Shown here: in pieces, positions 1-8,707 of the stretch
How the letters are laid out: every line of letters begins with the position of its first letter
How positions within the stretch are numbered: position 1 is the stretch's first letter
Assembly (NCBI RefSeq): GCF_016463645.1
Contig: NZ_JAEMQX010000023.1
Location: forward strand, 1 to 43,617
DNA length: 43,617 nt
Direction of reading: 5' to 3'
Origin: Sphingopyxis sp.
GTDB taxonomy: Bacteria > Pseudomonadota > Alphaproteobacteria > Sphingomonadales > Sphingomonadaceae
Program-made: the position numbers and the translations under genes
Notes under the pieces: model-generated
Seen by the model: the letters and a program-made list of their open reading frames with translations, nothing else
Told to the model about the DNA's origin: nothing
The model's database searches: none

Positions 1-884
1 CGGATCGCTTCTATCCCGAGGAACAGCCGCTGCGCCGCGTCAAGGTCGACAGCTTCTGGATCGACGAGACGCCGGTGACCAACCGCGCTTTCGCCGAATT
101 CGTCACGGCGACGGGCTATCGCACCCTTGCCGAACTGCCGCCCGATCCGAAGCTGTATCCGGGCGCCGATCTGGAGGGGGTCGAGCCCGGATCGCTGCTC
201 TTCCGGAAAGCCGACGGCCTGATCCCGCTCGACGACCCGTCAGGATGGTGGGCCTTCGTCCCCGGCGTCGACTGGCGGCATCCGACCGGCCCCGAAAGCA
301 CGATCGAGGGGCTCGAGGATCATCCCGTCGTCCATGTCGCGCACTGCGATGCCGAGGCCTATGCGAAGTGGGCCGGAAAGTCGCTGCCGACCGAGGCCGA
401 ATGGGAATATGCCGCGCGCGGAGGCGTCGATGGACAGGATTATGCCTGGGGCGACGAGCTGGCGCCGGATGGCGCGATCCTCGCCAATTACTGGCTCGGC
501 CTTTTTCCGATTTCGACGACCAAAGCCGATGGGCAGTATCGCACGACGCCGGTCGGCAGTTTTCCGGCGAACGGCCATGGCCTCTTCGACATGATCGGCA
601 ACGTATGGGAATGGACGCGCGACTGGTACGCGGCGCCGCAGGCGGCGAAGAGCAAGTCGCCCTGCTGCGCGATCGCCAATCCGCGCGGCGCGACACTCGC
701 GCAAAGCTATGATGCCGCCGCCCCCGGCGCGCGCATCGGCCGCAAGGTCCTGAAGGGTGGCTCGCACCTTTGCGCAGTCAACTATTGCCAGCGCTACCGC
801 CCGGCGGCGCGGCATCCGCAACATGTCGACAGCGCGACAAGCCATATCGGCTTTCGCTGCGTGTCGCGACGAAAGGGAGAATGA
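1..884 (+). CDS. Formylglycine-generating enzyme (sulfatase-modifying factor), 5' end missing
   Basis: Converts the active-site Cys of sulfatases (CxPSR motif) to formylglycine with O2. The gene runs in from the left edge; the frame is open from base 3 and gives 293 residues, starting in the family's N-terminal strand (DSFWIDETPVTN). The C-terminus carries GGSHLCAVNYCQRYR, whose two cysteines (codons 771-773 and 786-788) match the catalytic pair of aerobic FGEs, and it ends in the family's GFRC motif. EAEWEYAARGG and DMIGNVWEW are further FGE-sulfatase domain signatures. The stop lies two bases before the start of sulfatase 1, so the two are probably cotranscribed. All five sulfatases of the window are Cys-type and would depend on this enzyme. 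Whether it is cytoplasmic or exported cannot be told because the N-terminus is missing. The GTG at 75 is an internal Val codon, not a start. Confidence 0.95.
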   Translation, partial: DRFYPEEQPLRRVKVDSFWIDETPVTNRAFAEFVTATGYRTLAELPPDPKLYPGADLEGVEPGSLLFRKADGLIPLDDPSGWWAFVPGVDWRHPTGPESTIEGLEDHPVVHVAHCDAEAYAKWAGKSLPTEAEWEYAARGGVDGQDYAWGDELAPDGAILANYWLGLFPISTTKADGQYRTTPVGSFPANGHGLFDMIGNVWEWTRDWYAAPQAAKSKSPCCAIANPRGATLAQSYDAAAPGARIGRKVLKGGSHLCAVNYCQRYRPAARHPQHVDSATSHIGFRCVSRRKGE

Positions 885-886
885 AC

Positions 887-2452
887 ATGTCACGTACCGC
901 GCACTGGACCCGCAGGGCCATGCTGGCCTTGCTGATCACGGCGACGTCGGCATGCTCGCAGGCACCTGCGCCGCGCGCAGCGCTGAACCCTGCGCCGGCA
1001 CCCGCAACGGCGCAGCGTCCCAACGTGCTGTTGATCCTCGTCGATGACCTCAAGCCCGCGCTCGGCACCTACGGCGATCGCACCGCGATCACCCCCAACA
1101 TGGATCGCCTCGCCCAGCGCGGCGTGCGCTTCGACCTCGCCTATGCCAACGAAGCGGTCTGTGCACCCAGCCGCATCAACCTGATGAGCGGCGCGCGCTC
1201 GACGAGCAGTGGTATCTATAATTTCGGGATGAACCTGCGCGACTATATGCCCGATGCGGTGACGCTCCCCGACTATTTCATGCGCGCCGGCTATCACACC
1301 GAAAGCATGGGCAAGGTCTATCACATCGGCCACGGCACCGTCGGCGACACCGCCGGCTGGTCGGTCCCGCACCACAAGGACAAGGTGATCGAATATGTCG
1401 ATCCCGCGAGTACCGGCGGAAAGCCCACGCAGGAAGAGGCGCTGTTCGAGGAAATTCCGGTCCCCGAGGGCAATCCCTTCGCCTATGCGCGCACGCTCGC
1501 GCGCGGCGCGGCATGGGAAATGCCCGATGTCGCCGACGACGCCTATGCCGACGGCCGCACCGCCAAGCGCGCGGAGGAACGGCTGAAGGCGCTGAAGCAG
1601 GGCAACCAGCCCTTCTTCCTCGCCGTCGGCTTCGCGCGGCCGCACCTGCCCTTCTCGGTCCCCAAACGCTATTGGGACATGTACGACCCGGCGAAGCTGC
1701 CGATGCCGAGCTTCGAAAAGCTGCCCGAGGGTGCACCCGCCTATACCGACAAGCAGGGCGGCGAGATCAACGCCTATCGCGAGCCGCCGCGCGATATCCG
1801 TGGTGACCAGTTCCCGCCGGAGATCAAGCGACAGTTGCTCCACGGCTATTATGCCGGCGTTTCCTATGTCGACGTCCAGATCGGCAAGGTGCTGAGGGCG
1901 CTCGAACGCGAAGGGCTCGCCGACAACACCATCGTCGTCCTGTGGGGCGACCATGGCTATCATCTCGGCGATCATGGCATCTGGACCAAGCACACCAACA
2001 TGGAACAGGCGACGCGCATCCCGCTGATCTTTGCGGGGCCCGGGATCGTCAGGGGACGCGAAACCCGCCAGCTCGCCGAAACCGTCGACATCTATCCGAC
2101 GCTCGCCGCCCTCGCCGCCCTGCCTGCGCCCAAGGGTCCGCAGCCGATCGACGGCACGTCGCTCGCGCCGGTGCTGCACGACCCGGCGGCGCGCGTACGC
2201 GGCTATGCCTATCACGCCTATCCGCGCCCCGGACGGCTCGGCCAGGCGATCCGTACCGACCGCTACCGCCTCGTCCGCTGGACGCAGGAAAAGACCGGCG
2301 CGCGCGATTATGAACTCTATGACCTCGTCGCCGATCCCGAAGAGACGCGCAACCAGGCGAACACGCTGCCCAAGGTTCGCGCCGAGCTCGACGCGATCCT
2401 CGACAGCCAGCCCGCGGCGCAGCCGATCAATGGCAAGCCTCGCAGAAACTGA
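887..2452 (+). CDS. Sulfatase 1, iduronate-2-sulfatase-like (S1_7-type), lipoprotein
   Basis: Exported sulfatase of 521 residues, probably removing sulfate from a sugar ring of the galactan. Residues 1-23 look like a lipoprotein signal with a twin-Arg start (TRRAMLALL) and a lipobox ending at Cys23. The catalytic domain has Asp53-Asp54 as calcium ligands and the CAPSR motif with the formylglycine Cys at residue 92. A GDHGYHLGDHGIWTK block resembles the second metal site of iduronate-2-sulfatases, which is why I favour S1_7; the subfamily is inferred. Start: ATG 887 is 7 bases after AGGGAGA, whereas the in-frame ATG 881 abuts it. The gene follows the FGE after two bases and ends before a strong terminator shared with the convergent GH43 gene. 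Confidence 0.9.
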   Translation: MSRTAHWTRRAMLALLITATSACSQAPAPRAALNPAPAPATAQRPNVLLILVDDLKPALGTYGDRTAITPNMDRLAQRGVRFDLAYANEAVCAPSRINLMSGARSTSSGIYNFGMNLRDYMPDAVTLPDYFMRAGYHTESMGKVYHIGHGTVGDTAGWSVPHHKDKVIEYVDPASTGGKPTQEEALFEEIPVPEGNPFAYARTLARGAAWEMPDVADDAYADGRTAKRAEERLKALKQGNQPFFLAVGFARPHLPFSVPKRYWDMYDPAKLPMPSFEKLPEGAPAYTDKQGGEINAYREPPRDIRGDQFPPEIKRQLLHGYYAGVSYVDVQIGKVLRALEREGLADNTIVVLWGDHGYHLGDHGIWTKHTNMEQATRIPLIFAGPGIVRGRETRQLAETVDIYPTLAALAALPAPKGPQPIDGTSLAPVLHDPAARVRGYAYHAYPRPGRLGQAIRTDRYRLVRWTQEKTGARDYELYDLVADPEETRNQANTLPKVRAELDAILDSQPAAQPINGKPRRN

Positions 2453-2471
2453 GGCGGGTCCGGAGGCAAAG

Positions 2472-2501
2472 AAAAGGCCGCGGTAACCCCGCGGCCTTTT
2501 T
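2472..2501. terminator. Bidirectional intrinsic terminator
   Basis: An 8-bp GC stem (2476-2483 with 2489-2496, loop TAACC) is flanked by AAAA on the left and TTTTT on the right. It can end both sulfatase 1 (+) and the TonB receptor 1-GH43 unit (-), which converge here. Confidence 0.9.
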
Positions 2502-2523
2502 GTTTGTCACGATGACCGAATGC

Positions 2524-3612
2524 TCAGCGACCGCGCGACGGCACCGGCATCGGTGTGGCGCTGGCGACGGGTTCGCCAAACTCCGGCCACCCCGCCTCGC
2601 TCCATCCGAAACGCTGGATATGCGGCGCCCGAGCGGGCGTGCATTTCATGCCCGGCCCGGGATTGGCGTGATAGATGATCCAGCTTTCCTTGCCGTCGGG
2701 CGAAGTGAAAAAGCCGTTGTGCCCCGTTGCATAGACACCGTTCGCGCTCTTGAAGACGGGCTGGGCGGTCTTCGTCCAGACCTTGGGGTCGAGTACGTCC
2801 GATCCCGCGGGCGCGTGCAGCAGACCGAGCGAATAATCGTCGGACCAGCAGGCGCTCGCCGAATAGGTGAGGAACAGGTCGCCCTTCGGCCCCAGCAGGA
2901 ACTCCGGACCTTCGAGAATCTGGCGCCCGCCCTGCTTTTCCCAAGGCTTGTCGGGCATCGCGATCACGCTTTCGGGCCCGGTGAGCGTCCAGGGATTGGC
3001 CATTTCCGCGATCGCCAAACCGCTGTCGGCACCGATATAGGGTGAGTAGGCGAAATAGCGTTTGCCGCCATGCTCGAAGACGGTGCCGTCGATCCCGGCC
3101 CGCGCGGTGTTCACGCGTCCGCGGTCGATCCACTCGCCCCGCATCGGATCGGCGCCGCTGTTCTCGAGCACGAAGACCGCGCGATGCTTGTCGTCCTTGA
3201 AGCCGCTCGCGGTGGCCGAATAGTAGAGATACCATTTTCCGTCGAGGCGATGCAGTTCGGGCGCCCAGATGCTGTGCGCGTTCGCCCCCTTGGCGGGCGG
3301 CGTCCACACGACGCGCTTCTCCGCTTTCGCAAGGTCGGCGATATTGTCGGTCCGCCACAGCATGAGGCGGTTGCCCAGCGTGTGCGTGTAATAATAGACG
3401 CCGTCCACCTGCATGATCCACGGATCGGGACCCGAGGGGAGCAGCGGGTTGCTGAAGGTCGCCGGCGACGCTTCGGCCCCGCCCGCCGGGGCGACCATGC
3501 CGGCCAGAAGCGCCGCGGCGAGCAGCGCCGCCGATCGGCGGGTGCGTCCGTCATATGACTTGTCGAGGCGGCGGGTCGAACCCGCCGCCCCCTTCCTGCA
3601 GGCAAGCTTCAT
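2524..3612 (-). CDS. Glycoside hydrolase family 43 protein, exported
   Basis: Five-bladed beta-propeller glycosidase of 362 residues. The GH43 triad can be placed: base Asp63 in GPDPWI, pKa-modulating Asp175 in AGIDGTVF, and acid Glu234 in LEGPEF; WAPELH around 117-121 is also typical. An unusually long basic N-terminus (about 27 residues) precedes the hydrophobic signal core, and cleavage is likely after GGAEA. The start at 3612 is supported by AAGGAA six bases upstream. It lies 17 bases behind TonB receptor 1 in the same direction, so it probably acts in the periplasm on oligosaccharides imported by that receptor. GH43 enzymes usually release arabinofuranose, xylose or beta-1,3-linked galactose. 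The sulfatase and galactose context favours a galactan side, but the substrate is not readable from sequence. A perfect hairpin lies inside codons 8-15. Confidence 0.88.
   Translation of the reverse strand: MKLACRKGAAGSTRRLDKSYDGRTRRSAALLAAALLAGMVAPAGGAEASPATFSNPLLPSGPDPWIMQVDGVYYYTHTLGNRLMLWRTDNIADLAKAEKRVVWTPPAKGANAHSIWAPELHRLDGKWYLYYSATASGFKDDKHRAVFVLENSGADPMRGEWIDRGRVNTARAGIDGTVFEHGGKRYFAYSPYIGADSGLAIAEMANPWTLTGPESVIAMPDKPWEKQGGRQILEGPEFLLGPKGDLFLTYSASACWSDDYSLGLLHAPAGSDVLDPKVWTKTAQPVFKSANGVYATGHNGFFTSPDGKESWIIYHANPGPGMKCTPARAPHIQRFGWSEAGWPEFGEPVASATPMPVPSRGR
3567..3589 (-). repeat. Perfect 10-bp hairpin at the receptor 1-GH43 junction
   Basis: Arms 3567-3576 and 3580-3589 pair perfectly around a three-base loop. 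The structure lies 23 bases inside the GH43 coding region, just after the receptor stop. There is no U tract, so it is not a classical terminator. It could protect the receptor mRNA or damp GH43 translation. Confidence 0.6.
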
Positions 3613-3629
3613 GCGATTTCCTTGTCCGT

Positions 3630-6443
3630 TCAGAATTTTACCCGGGCACCGATGCTATAGACCGTCTCGTCGCCCTGCAGCGCAAAGACGACCCGCTTGT
3701 CGCCCCAATAGGTCGACGTCTTGTTGCGCAGGATGTTCGTACCGCCCACGTCGAGCCGCAAAGCGTCGGTCACATCATAGCCGATGCTGAAGTCGAGACG
3801 GCCGGCGGGCCGGACATAGGACAGGAACACCGGGATATAGGGATCGTTGACCGGCCGGCTTTCGTCGTAGGGCCGTACCGCGACGCCGCCCGTGTTGTCG
3901 CCGTTGATATATTTGGAGCGGAAGGTCCAGATCAGGCGCCCGCTCAGGCCCTTTTTGTCATAGAGGAGGCCGGCGGTGTAATTATATTTGGACACCCCGA
4001 CCAGCGGGTTGCCCGCGAGCGGATCGTCGCCCTTGATCTTCGAATCCGCCAGGGTGAACGCACCCTGCACGCCGAAACCCGACAGCGCCCCCGGCAGGAA
4101 GTCGAAGAAATATTGCGCGCTGACCTCGATGCCCTTGAGGTCGACCGACCCGACGTTGCGCGGGGTGGAGATCAGGTAATTTTCGCCGCCGATCTCCTCC
4201 TGCCGGTTCGCGGTGACGACGCGGTCCTTGATCGAGCGATAATAGCCGGCGACCGCAACATAGCCGCTGTCGAAATAATATTCGGCGGTCAGGTCGATGC
4301 TGTCCGATTGTTGCGGACGCAGGTCGGGGTTGCCGCGCGTGCCGTTGTTGATCAGGAACACATTGCCGACGACGGTGAGCGATTCCGCAGGGTTGAGCGA
4401 GCCGAAATCGGGACGCCGCATCGACCGCGAATAGGTAAGGCGTGTCTGGAACGAGCCCGGGAATTTCAGCCGCGCGGTGGCCGATGGCAGGATATCGACG
4501 TCGGACCGCTTGGCGACGATCGGGCTGAAGACATTGCTGTCCTCGACGCGCTCGAAGCCCGAGATGGTGCGATCGGTCTTGACGACGCGCGTACCGACCA
4601 CGCCATCGAGCGTCAACGCGCCGATCGGGATTTCATAGCTGCCCTCGAGATAGGCGGCCAAGGTTTCCTCGCTGGCGTTGAATTCCTTCGTCGGATCGTA
4701 GGGCGGCGCCTCGAGGGGGAGGCCGAACAGATCGCGCAGTTCGTTCCGGCCGCGTTCGGAGCGCAGGTAGGCCGGATTCACGCCAAGGAACGCCTGACCA
4801 CCGTTGAGCCGCGGGGCAACGCCGATGACGCCCAGGAAATCGGGCGACAGCGGCAGGCTGGAAATCAGCCGCGCATTGGCTTCCGACGGCGTGCCGATAT
4901 TGCCGAAACCGATCGACTGGACGGTGTTGGTCTGGCGCACTTCCTGGAACCGCGCCTCACGCTTCGCATAGCGCAGGCCGCCCCGAAGCTTGGTCAGGAT
5001 GCCGTCGAATTCATATTCGCTGTCCATGCGTGCCTGGAACAGGCTGCCCTTGCCAGTCGAGAAATTCTGGTTGATCGAATTGCGGAGCGAGACATTCTCG
5101 GAGCTGAGCGGGATCGAGGGATCGATCGTGAAGGACGGACCGTCATTGTCGTCGAATTCGACGAAGATGGTCGGCACGCGCTGCCCCACCTCGGCGTTGA
5201 AATTCTCGGTCACCGAGCGCGATGTCTGATAGGCGACGTCGACCTTGAGCACGCCGCGATCCTGTTCGAAAATCAGGCCGCCGGCGATCATCTTGTTCCG
5301 CTGCGTCACTTCCTCGGACGAGCTGTTCTGGTTGATCACGACATTGTTGAAGCGCGCGCTCGTGGGCTCGCACATCGTTTTGACGGTCGCCGGCTGAAGC
5401 GTTGGCGTCACTTCCCCGGTATCCGGATCCACATTGTTCACGATCTGGGGGTTCGTCCCGGCACCGTTGACGCGCGCGTCGATGCAATAATCGCTGAGGG
5501 TGACCTCGGCGATCTGCGAACCATTGGTGAACGGTTGGGGGTTGAAACCGGCGAAGCCCGTGGTGCTGTTGAAATAGGTATAGAGGCCGTCGGCATAGAA
5601 TTGCAGCGACGGAGTCGCCTGCCATTGCAGCGCGGCATTGGCCTGAAAGCGCTTGATGTCCCCGACGTCGGGCATGTTGCGCAGCACCTGCGGCATCAGG
5701 ATGTCGGCGGTGCCGAACGGCGCCCCCGACACGAAACGACGCTCGCCCAGGTTGGTGACGCTGCGGATATTCTCGGCCTGCGAATAGGTCACATTGACCA
5801 GCGCGCCGATCTCGCCGATCGACGAATCGGTCTTGGCGGCGGCGAGAGCGCCGAATTGCGGATTGCTCGCGTCGGCGGTCGTCGCGTAATTCTGGCGCGC
5901 GGTCAGGACGAAGGTCGGGTCGCGAAAGTCGAAGGGGCGATTGAGCCGCAGGTCGAGCGCGCCGGCAACGCCGCCTTCGATCTGATCCGCGGTTTGCGAT
6001 TTGAATGCATCGATCCGCGCGAGCGCCTCTGCCGGGACGTCCTGCAGGTCGAAACCGCGCCCCGTGGTGGTCACCACCTCGCGGCCGTTCACCGTTGTCA
6101 AAATGTCGGTGAGGCCGCGGATGCGGACCGTCGACAGCTCGTTGTTGCGGTCGTTCTGGACCTGGATACCGGGTACGCGCTGCAGCGCGGCGGCGACGGT
6201 CGGGTCGGGCAATTTGCCGATGTCGGTCGCGACGATGGAATCGACGACCTGTGTTGCGTTGCGCTTTACCTCGGCCGCGCGTTCGAGCGACTGGCGCACG
6301 CCGGTGACGACGATATCGCCGTCGGCGCTTTCCGCTTGCTGGTCCGGATCCTGCGCGACCGGCGCCGCCGTATCCTGAGCAACCGCCGGCATCGAAACGA
6401 ATACGGCCGTTGCCGACACCGCACCCAACAAAGCCTTACGCAT
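3630..6443 (-). CDS. TonB-dependent receptor 1 (Xanthomonas/Caulobacter type)
   Basis: Outer-membrane active transporter of 937 residues, probably importing sulfated galactan oligosaccharides with TonB-ExbBD energy. It has a Sec signal (cleavage near residue 22, AVA-Q), a short acidic linker, and the plug domain starting DIVVTGVRQSLERAAEVKR with IGKLPD and PGIQV motifs typical of the TIGR01782-type group. A large beta-barrel follows and ends in an aromatic residue (ARVKF), the outer-membrane assembly signal. The start is preceded by GGGAGAGG. No SusD homologue is next to it, as expected for proteobacteria. It heads a two-gene unit with the GH43 gene. The AT-rich stretch around 6505-6530 is probably its promoter. 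A long open frame on the opposite strand is a GC-skew shadow. Confidence 0.95.
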   Translation of the reverse strand: MRKALLGAVSATAVFVSMPAVAQDTAAPVAQDPDQQAESADGDIVVTGVRQSLERAAEVKRNATQVVDSIVATDIGKLPDPTVAAALQRVPGIQVQNDRNNELSTVRIRGLTDILTTVNGREVVTTTGRGFDLQDVPAEALARIDAFKSQTADQIEGGVAGALDLRLNRPFDFRDPTFVLTARQNYATTADASNPQFGALAAAKTDSSIGEIGALVNVTYSQAENIRSVTNLGERRFVSGAPFGTADILMPQVLRNMPDVGDIKRFQANAALQWQATPSLQFYADGLYTYFNSTTGFAGFNPQPFTNGSQIAEVTLSDYCIDARVNGAGTNPQIVNNVDPDTGEVTPTLQPATVKTMCEPTSARFNNVVINQNSSSEEVTQRNKMIAGGLIFEQDRGVLKVDVAYQTSRSVTENFNAEVGQRVPTIFVEFDDNDGPSFTIDPSIPLSSENVSLRNSINQNFSTGKGSLFQARMDSEYEFDGILTKLRGGLRYAKREARFQEVRQTNTVQSIGFGNIGTPSEANARLISSLPLSPDFLGVIGVAPRLNGGQAFLGVNPAYLRSERGRNELRDLFGLPLEAPPYDPTKEFNASEETLAAYLEGSYEIPIGALTLDGVVGTRVVKTDRTISGFERVEDSNVFSPIVAKRSDVDILPSATARLKFPGSFQTRLTYSRSMRRPDFGSLNPAESLTVVGNVFLINNGTRGNPDLRPQQSDSIDLTAEYYFDSGYVAVAGYYRSIKDRVVTANRQEEIGGENYLISTPRNVGSVDLKGIEVSAQYFFDFLPGALSGFGVQGAFTLADSKIKGDDPLAGNPLVGVSKYNYTAGLLYDKKGLSGRLIWTFRSKYINGDNTGGVAVRPYDESRPVNDPYIPVFLSYVRPAGRLDFSIGYDVTDALRLDVGGTNILRNKTSTYWGDKRVVFALQGDETVYSIGARVKF

Positions 6444-6568
6444 AATCCTCTCCCTGTCTGACGCGTTTCGCGCGCTCGTACCACCCCGATATCGAGGCCT
6501 TGGAACGATAAATAATATAAAACGGAGAATATGGCAACGCGCGATGGCAACGAAACAGGGGCCGACCG

Positions 6569-6600
6569 AAAAAAATGCGCCGGAGGCGGGCTCCGGCGCA
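6569..6600 (-). terminator. Intrinsic terminator of the symporter-dgoKA-sulfatase 2 unit
   Basis: Read on the minus strand, a perfect 10-bp stem (6600-6591 with 6585-6576, five-base loop) is followed by seven U (A's at 6569-6575). It lies 30 bases beyond the sulfatase 2 stop. Confidence 0.92.
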
Positions 6601-6629
6601 TCATCACGTCGATTGGCCGGCAGCCGCCG

Positions 6630-8051
6630 TCAGTCGCTCTCACCGCTCATCGCCCCGCGTTCGAAGCGGGGCTTGACCGGGACCGACCCGCTGTCGCCCT
6701 GCGCCTTGCGCCAGGCTGCGAGGCGGCCGCGGAGGTCGGCCAACTGCTTGGCATAGCGCGGATCGCCCGCGAGGTTCACCTTCTCGTCGGGGTCCGCTGC
6801 CAGGTCATAGAGCTCCTCGGCGGGGCGCTTGTAATAGCTGTCGACGACCGCCTTCGCGGCCGGATCCTTGTCGGCCGCCTCGCGCCACGAGGGGAAATAG
6901 GCGCCCGAGTCCGTGCGCATCACCTTCAGGTCGATGTGCGTCGTATAGGTCCAGTCGGGATGCAGATTCTCGATATATTTCCAGCGGTCGGTGCGAATGC
7001 TGCGCATCGGATAGACATTGACGCGGCCGTCATTGTTGTGAGTCGTGAAAATCTCCTTGCGGCCCGCCGCCGCCTGTCCGCCACCGAAGAGGCCGGCGAA
7101 GGAAAGCCCGTCGATGCCTTCCGGCTTCTTGCCGCCGGCGAGCTCGACCAGCGTCGGCAGGACGTCCACCCAGCTGACCATCGCGTCGGTCCGGGTGCCC
7201 GCCTTCACATGACCGTTCCAGCGCACGACCATCGGCACGCGCGTGCCGGTGTCGTAGAGGTTCCACTTGCCGAAGGGCCACTGCGTGCCATGATCGGTCG
7301 AATAGAGGACGAAGGTATCCTTGCCGAGCACCGCATCGACCGCGTCCATCGTCGATGCGAGGTCCTGATCCATGCGCGTGACCGCCGCATAGAAACGCGC
7401 GCGCGCGTCGCGGGTGATCGGCGTATCGACCGTCTTGGGCGGCAGTTTCATCGCGGCCGGGTCATAGCCCTCGGTCGTCCGCGGCCACGGAACATGCGGC
7501 CAGTTGGTGCCGACGAACAGCGCGAGCGGGCGCTTGTCCTTGCGCGCCTTCAGCCATTCGGCGGCCGCCGGGATACCCTTGTGATCGTGGAAAGTGTCGT
7601 TCGCATAATAATCGAAACCATAGGTTCCCGTGTGCTGGTAATGCGCGACCTTGCCGAAGGCGACGACCTCATAGCCCTGTTCCTGGAGATAGGAGGGCAG
7701 CTTGCGGATCGCCGCATTGGCGCGGTCGTGGTTCGCCTCCGCGCCGTTGCGCGCGGGCATCATCCCGGTGAGCAGCGCGGCGCGGCTCGGCGCGCAGGCC
7801 GGCGAGGCGACGAAGGCACGATCGAACGACATGCCTTCGGAAGCGAGACGTTGCAGCGCCGGGGTGCGGACATTCGCATCGCCGCCGAGCGGAACGTCGG
7901 CATAGCTCAGGTCATCGGCGAGGAAGATCACGATATTGGGCTTCGCCGGCGACTTGGCGGCGCCCTGCGCATGGCCGGGCGCGGCAGAAGCGAAGGAAAA
8001 GGCGAGGGCGCTCGATACGAGCACCAGGTTACGCCGGCTGAATTTGGACAT
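6630..8051 (-). CDS. Sulfatase 2, heparan N-sulfatase-like (S1_8-type)
   Basis: Exported sulfatase of 473 residues. The N-terminus MSKFSRRNLVLVSS looks like a twin-arginine signal, with a cleavage site near GHAQ (26-29). Asp46-Asp47 are calcium ligands and Cys86 in ACAPSR is the formylglycine precursor. The compact fold with PHVPWP and the short C-terminus resemble N-sulfoglucosamine sulfohydrolase-like proteins (S1_8), so an O-sulfated sugar is only the likely substrate here. ATG 8051 follows GGGAGA by seven bases; a longer in-frame extension has no ribosome binding site and overlaps dgoA. It sits 26 bases behind dgoA in an otherwise cytoplasmic galactonate operon and is followed by a terminator, so desulfation and galactose breakdown appear to be co-ordered. 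Confidence 0.9.
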   Translation of the reverse strand: MSKFSRRNLVLVSSALAFSFASAAPGHAQGAAKSPAKPNIVIFLADDLSYADVPLGGDANVRTPALQRLASEGMSFDRAFVASPACAPSRAALLTGMMPARNGAEANHDRANAAIRKLPSYLQEQGYEVVAFGKVAHYQHTGTYGFDYYANDTFHDHKGIPAAAEWLKARKDKRPLALFVGTNWPHVPWPRTTEGYDPAAMKLPPKTVDTPITRDARARFYAAVTRMDQDLASTMDAVDAVLGKDTFVLYSTDHGTQWPFGKWNLYDTGTRVPMVVRWNGHVKAGTRTDAMVSWVDVLPTLVELAGGKKPEGIDGLSFAGLFGGGQAAAGRKEIFTTHNNDGRVNVYPMRSIRTDRWKYIENLHPDWTYTTHIDLKVMRTDSGAYFPSWREAADKDPAAKAVVDSYYKRPAEELYDLAADPDEKVNLAGDPRYAKQLADLRGRLAAWRKAQGDSGSVPVKPRFERGAMSGESD

Positions 8052-8077
8052 CGGATATCTCCCGGATTGTAGAGTTT

Positions 8078-8707
8078 TTATCGGCCGAGCGCCGCGATGA
8101 AGGCGCGCGCGCGGTCGCCGACGTCGCTCGCACCCATGCCGGGCTTGTAGAGCGCCGACCCGAGGCCGAAGCCCGCTGCCCCCGCCGCGAGCCACGGTTC
8201 CATATTGTCGGGCGCGATCCCGCCGACGGGCAGCAGCCGCGTCCCCGCGGGGACCACCGCTCCCAGCGCCTTGAGAACCGCCGGGCTCGCCGCCTCGGCC
8301 GGAAAGAGCTTCAGCGCCGCCGCGCCTGCCGCCAGCGCGGCGAAGGCCTCGCTGGGCGTCGCGAAGCCAGGCAATGACACGAGGCCCGCGCCGGCGGCTG
8401 CGGCGACGACGTCGACATCGGTGTTGGGCGAAATGATCATCGTCCCGCCGGCGTCGGCGACAGCGGCGACATCGGCGGTCGTCAGCACCGTGCCGGCGCC
8501 GATGACCGCGCGGCCCTTCATCCGGCCGGCAAGGCGGCCGATGCTATCCAGCGGGTCGGGCGAATTCAGCGGGACCTCGATCAGCGTGAAACCGGCCTCG
8601 ACCAGTGCTTCGCCGATCGCTTCGACCTCGTCCGGCTTCACGCCGCGCAGGATCGCGATCAGCGGACAGCGCGCGAAGGCGGCGTCGAAGGCGGCAACAT
8701 GGGTCAT
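8078..8707 (-). CDS. dgoA: 2-dehydro-3-deoxy-6-phosphogalactonate aldolase
   Basis: Splits KDPGal into pyruvate and glyceraldehyde 3-phosphate, the last step of the De Ley-Doudoroff pathway; cytoplasmic. The 209-residue length and motifs fit the KDPG/KDPGal aldolase family. LIAILRG opens the first strand, Glu44 in IEVPLNSP is the general acid/base, Lys133 in ALKLFPAEA forms the Schiff base, and VGGIAPDN binds phosphate. IPLNSP/VPLNSP and GLGSALY favour the galactonate type over Eda. ATG 8707 overlaps the dgoK stop in an ATGA, so the two are translationally coupled. Confidence 0.93.
   Translation of the reverse strand: MTHVAAFDAAFARCPLIAILRGVKPDEVEAIGEALVEAGFTLIEVPLNSPDPLDSIGRLAGRMKGRAVIGAGTVLTTADVAAVADAGGTMIISPNTDVDVVAAAAGAGLVSLPGFATPSEAFAALAAGAAALKLFPAEAASPAVLKALGAVVPAGTRLLPVGGIAPDNMEPWLAAGAAGFGLGSALYKPGMGASDVGDRARAFIAALGR

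Noticed and set aside
3567-3589. GGGTTCGA-like element read as part of a tRNA
   Set aside because: The TTCGA resembles a T-arm, but no acceptor, D or anticodon arm can be built around it. It is a simple hairpin.
3555-6461. 968-codon open frame opposite TonB receptor 1
   Set aside because: It mirrors the receptor gene codon for codon, is rich in Arg, Asp and Ala without any domain, and has no ribosome binding site. It is a GC-bias shadow.
6531-8072. 513-codon open frame opposite sulfatase 2
   Set aside because: The minus-strand frame has the full sulfatase motifs; this frame also runs through the terminator at 6569-6600.
8052-8195. N-terminal extension of sulfatase 2
   Set aside because: It would overlap dgoA, has no ribosome binding site, and would bury the twin-Arg signal that begins at 8051.
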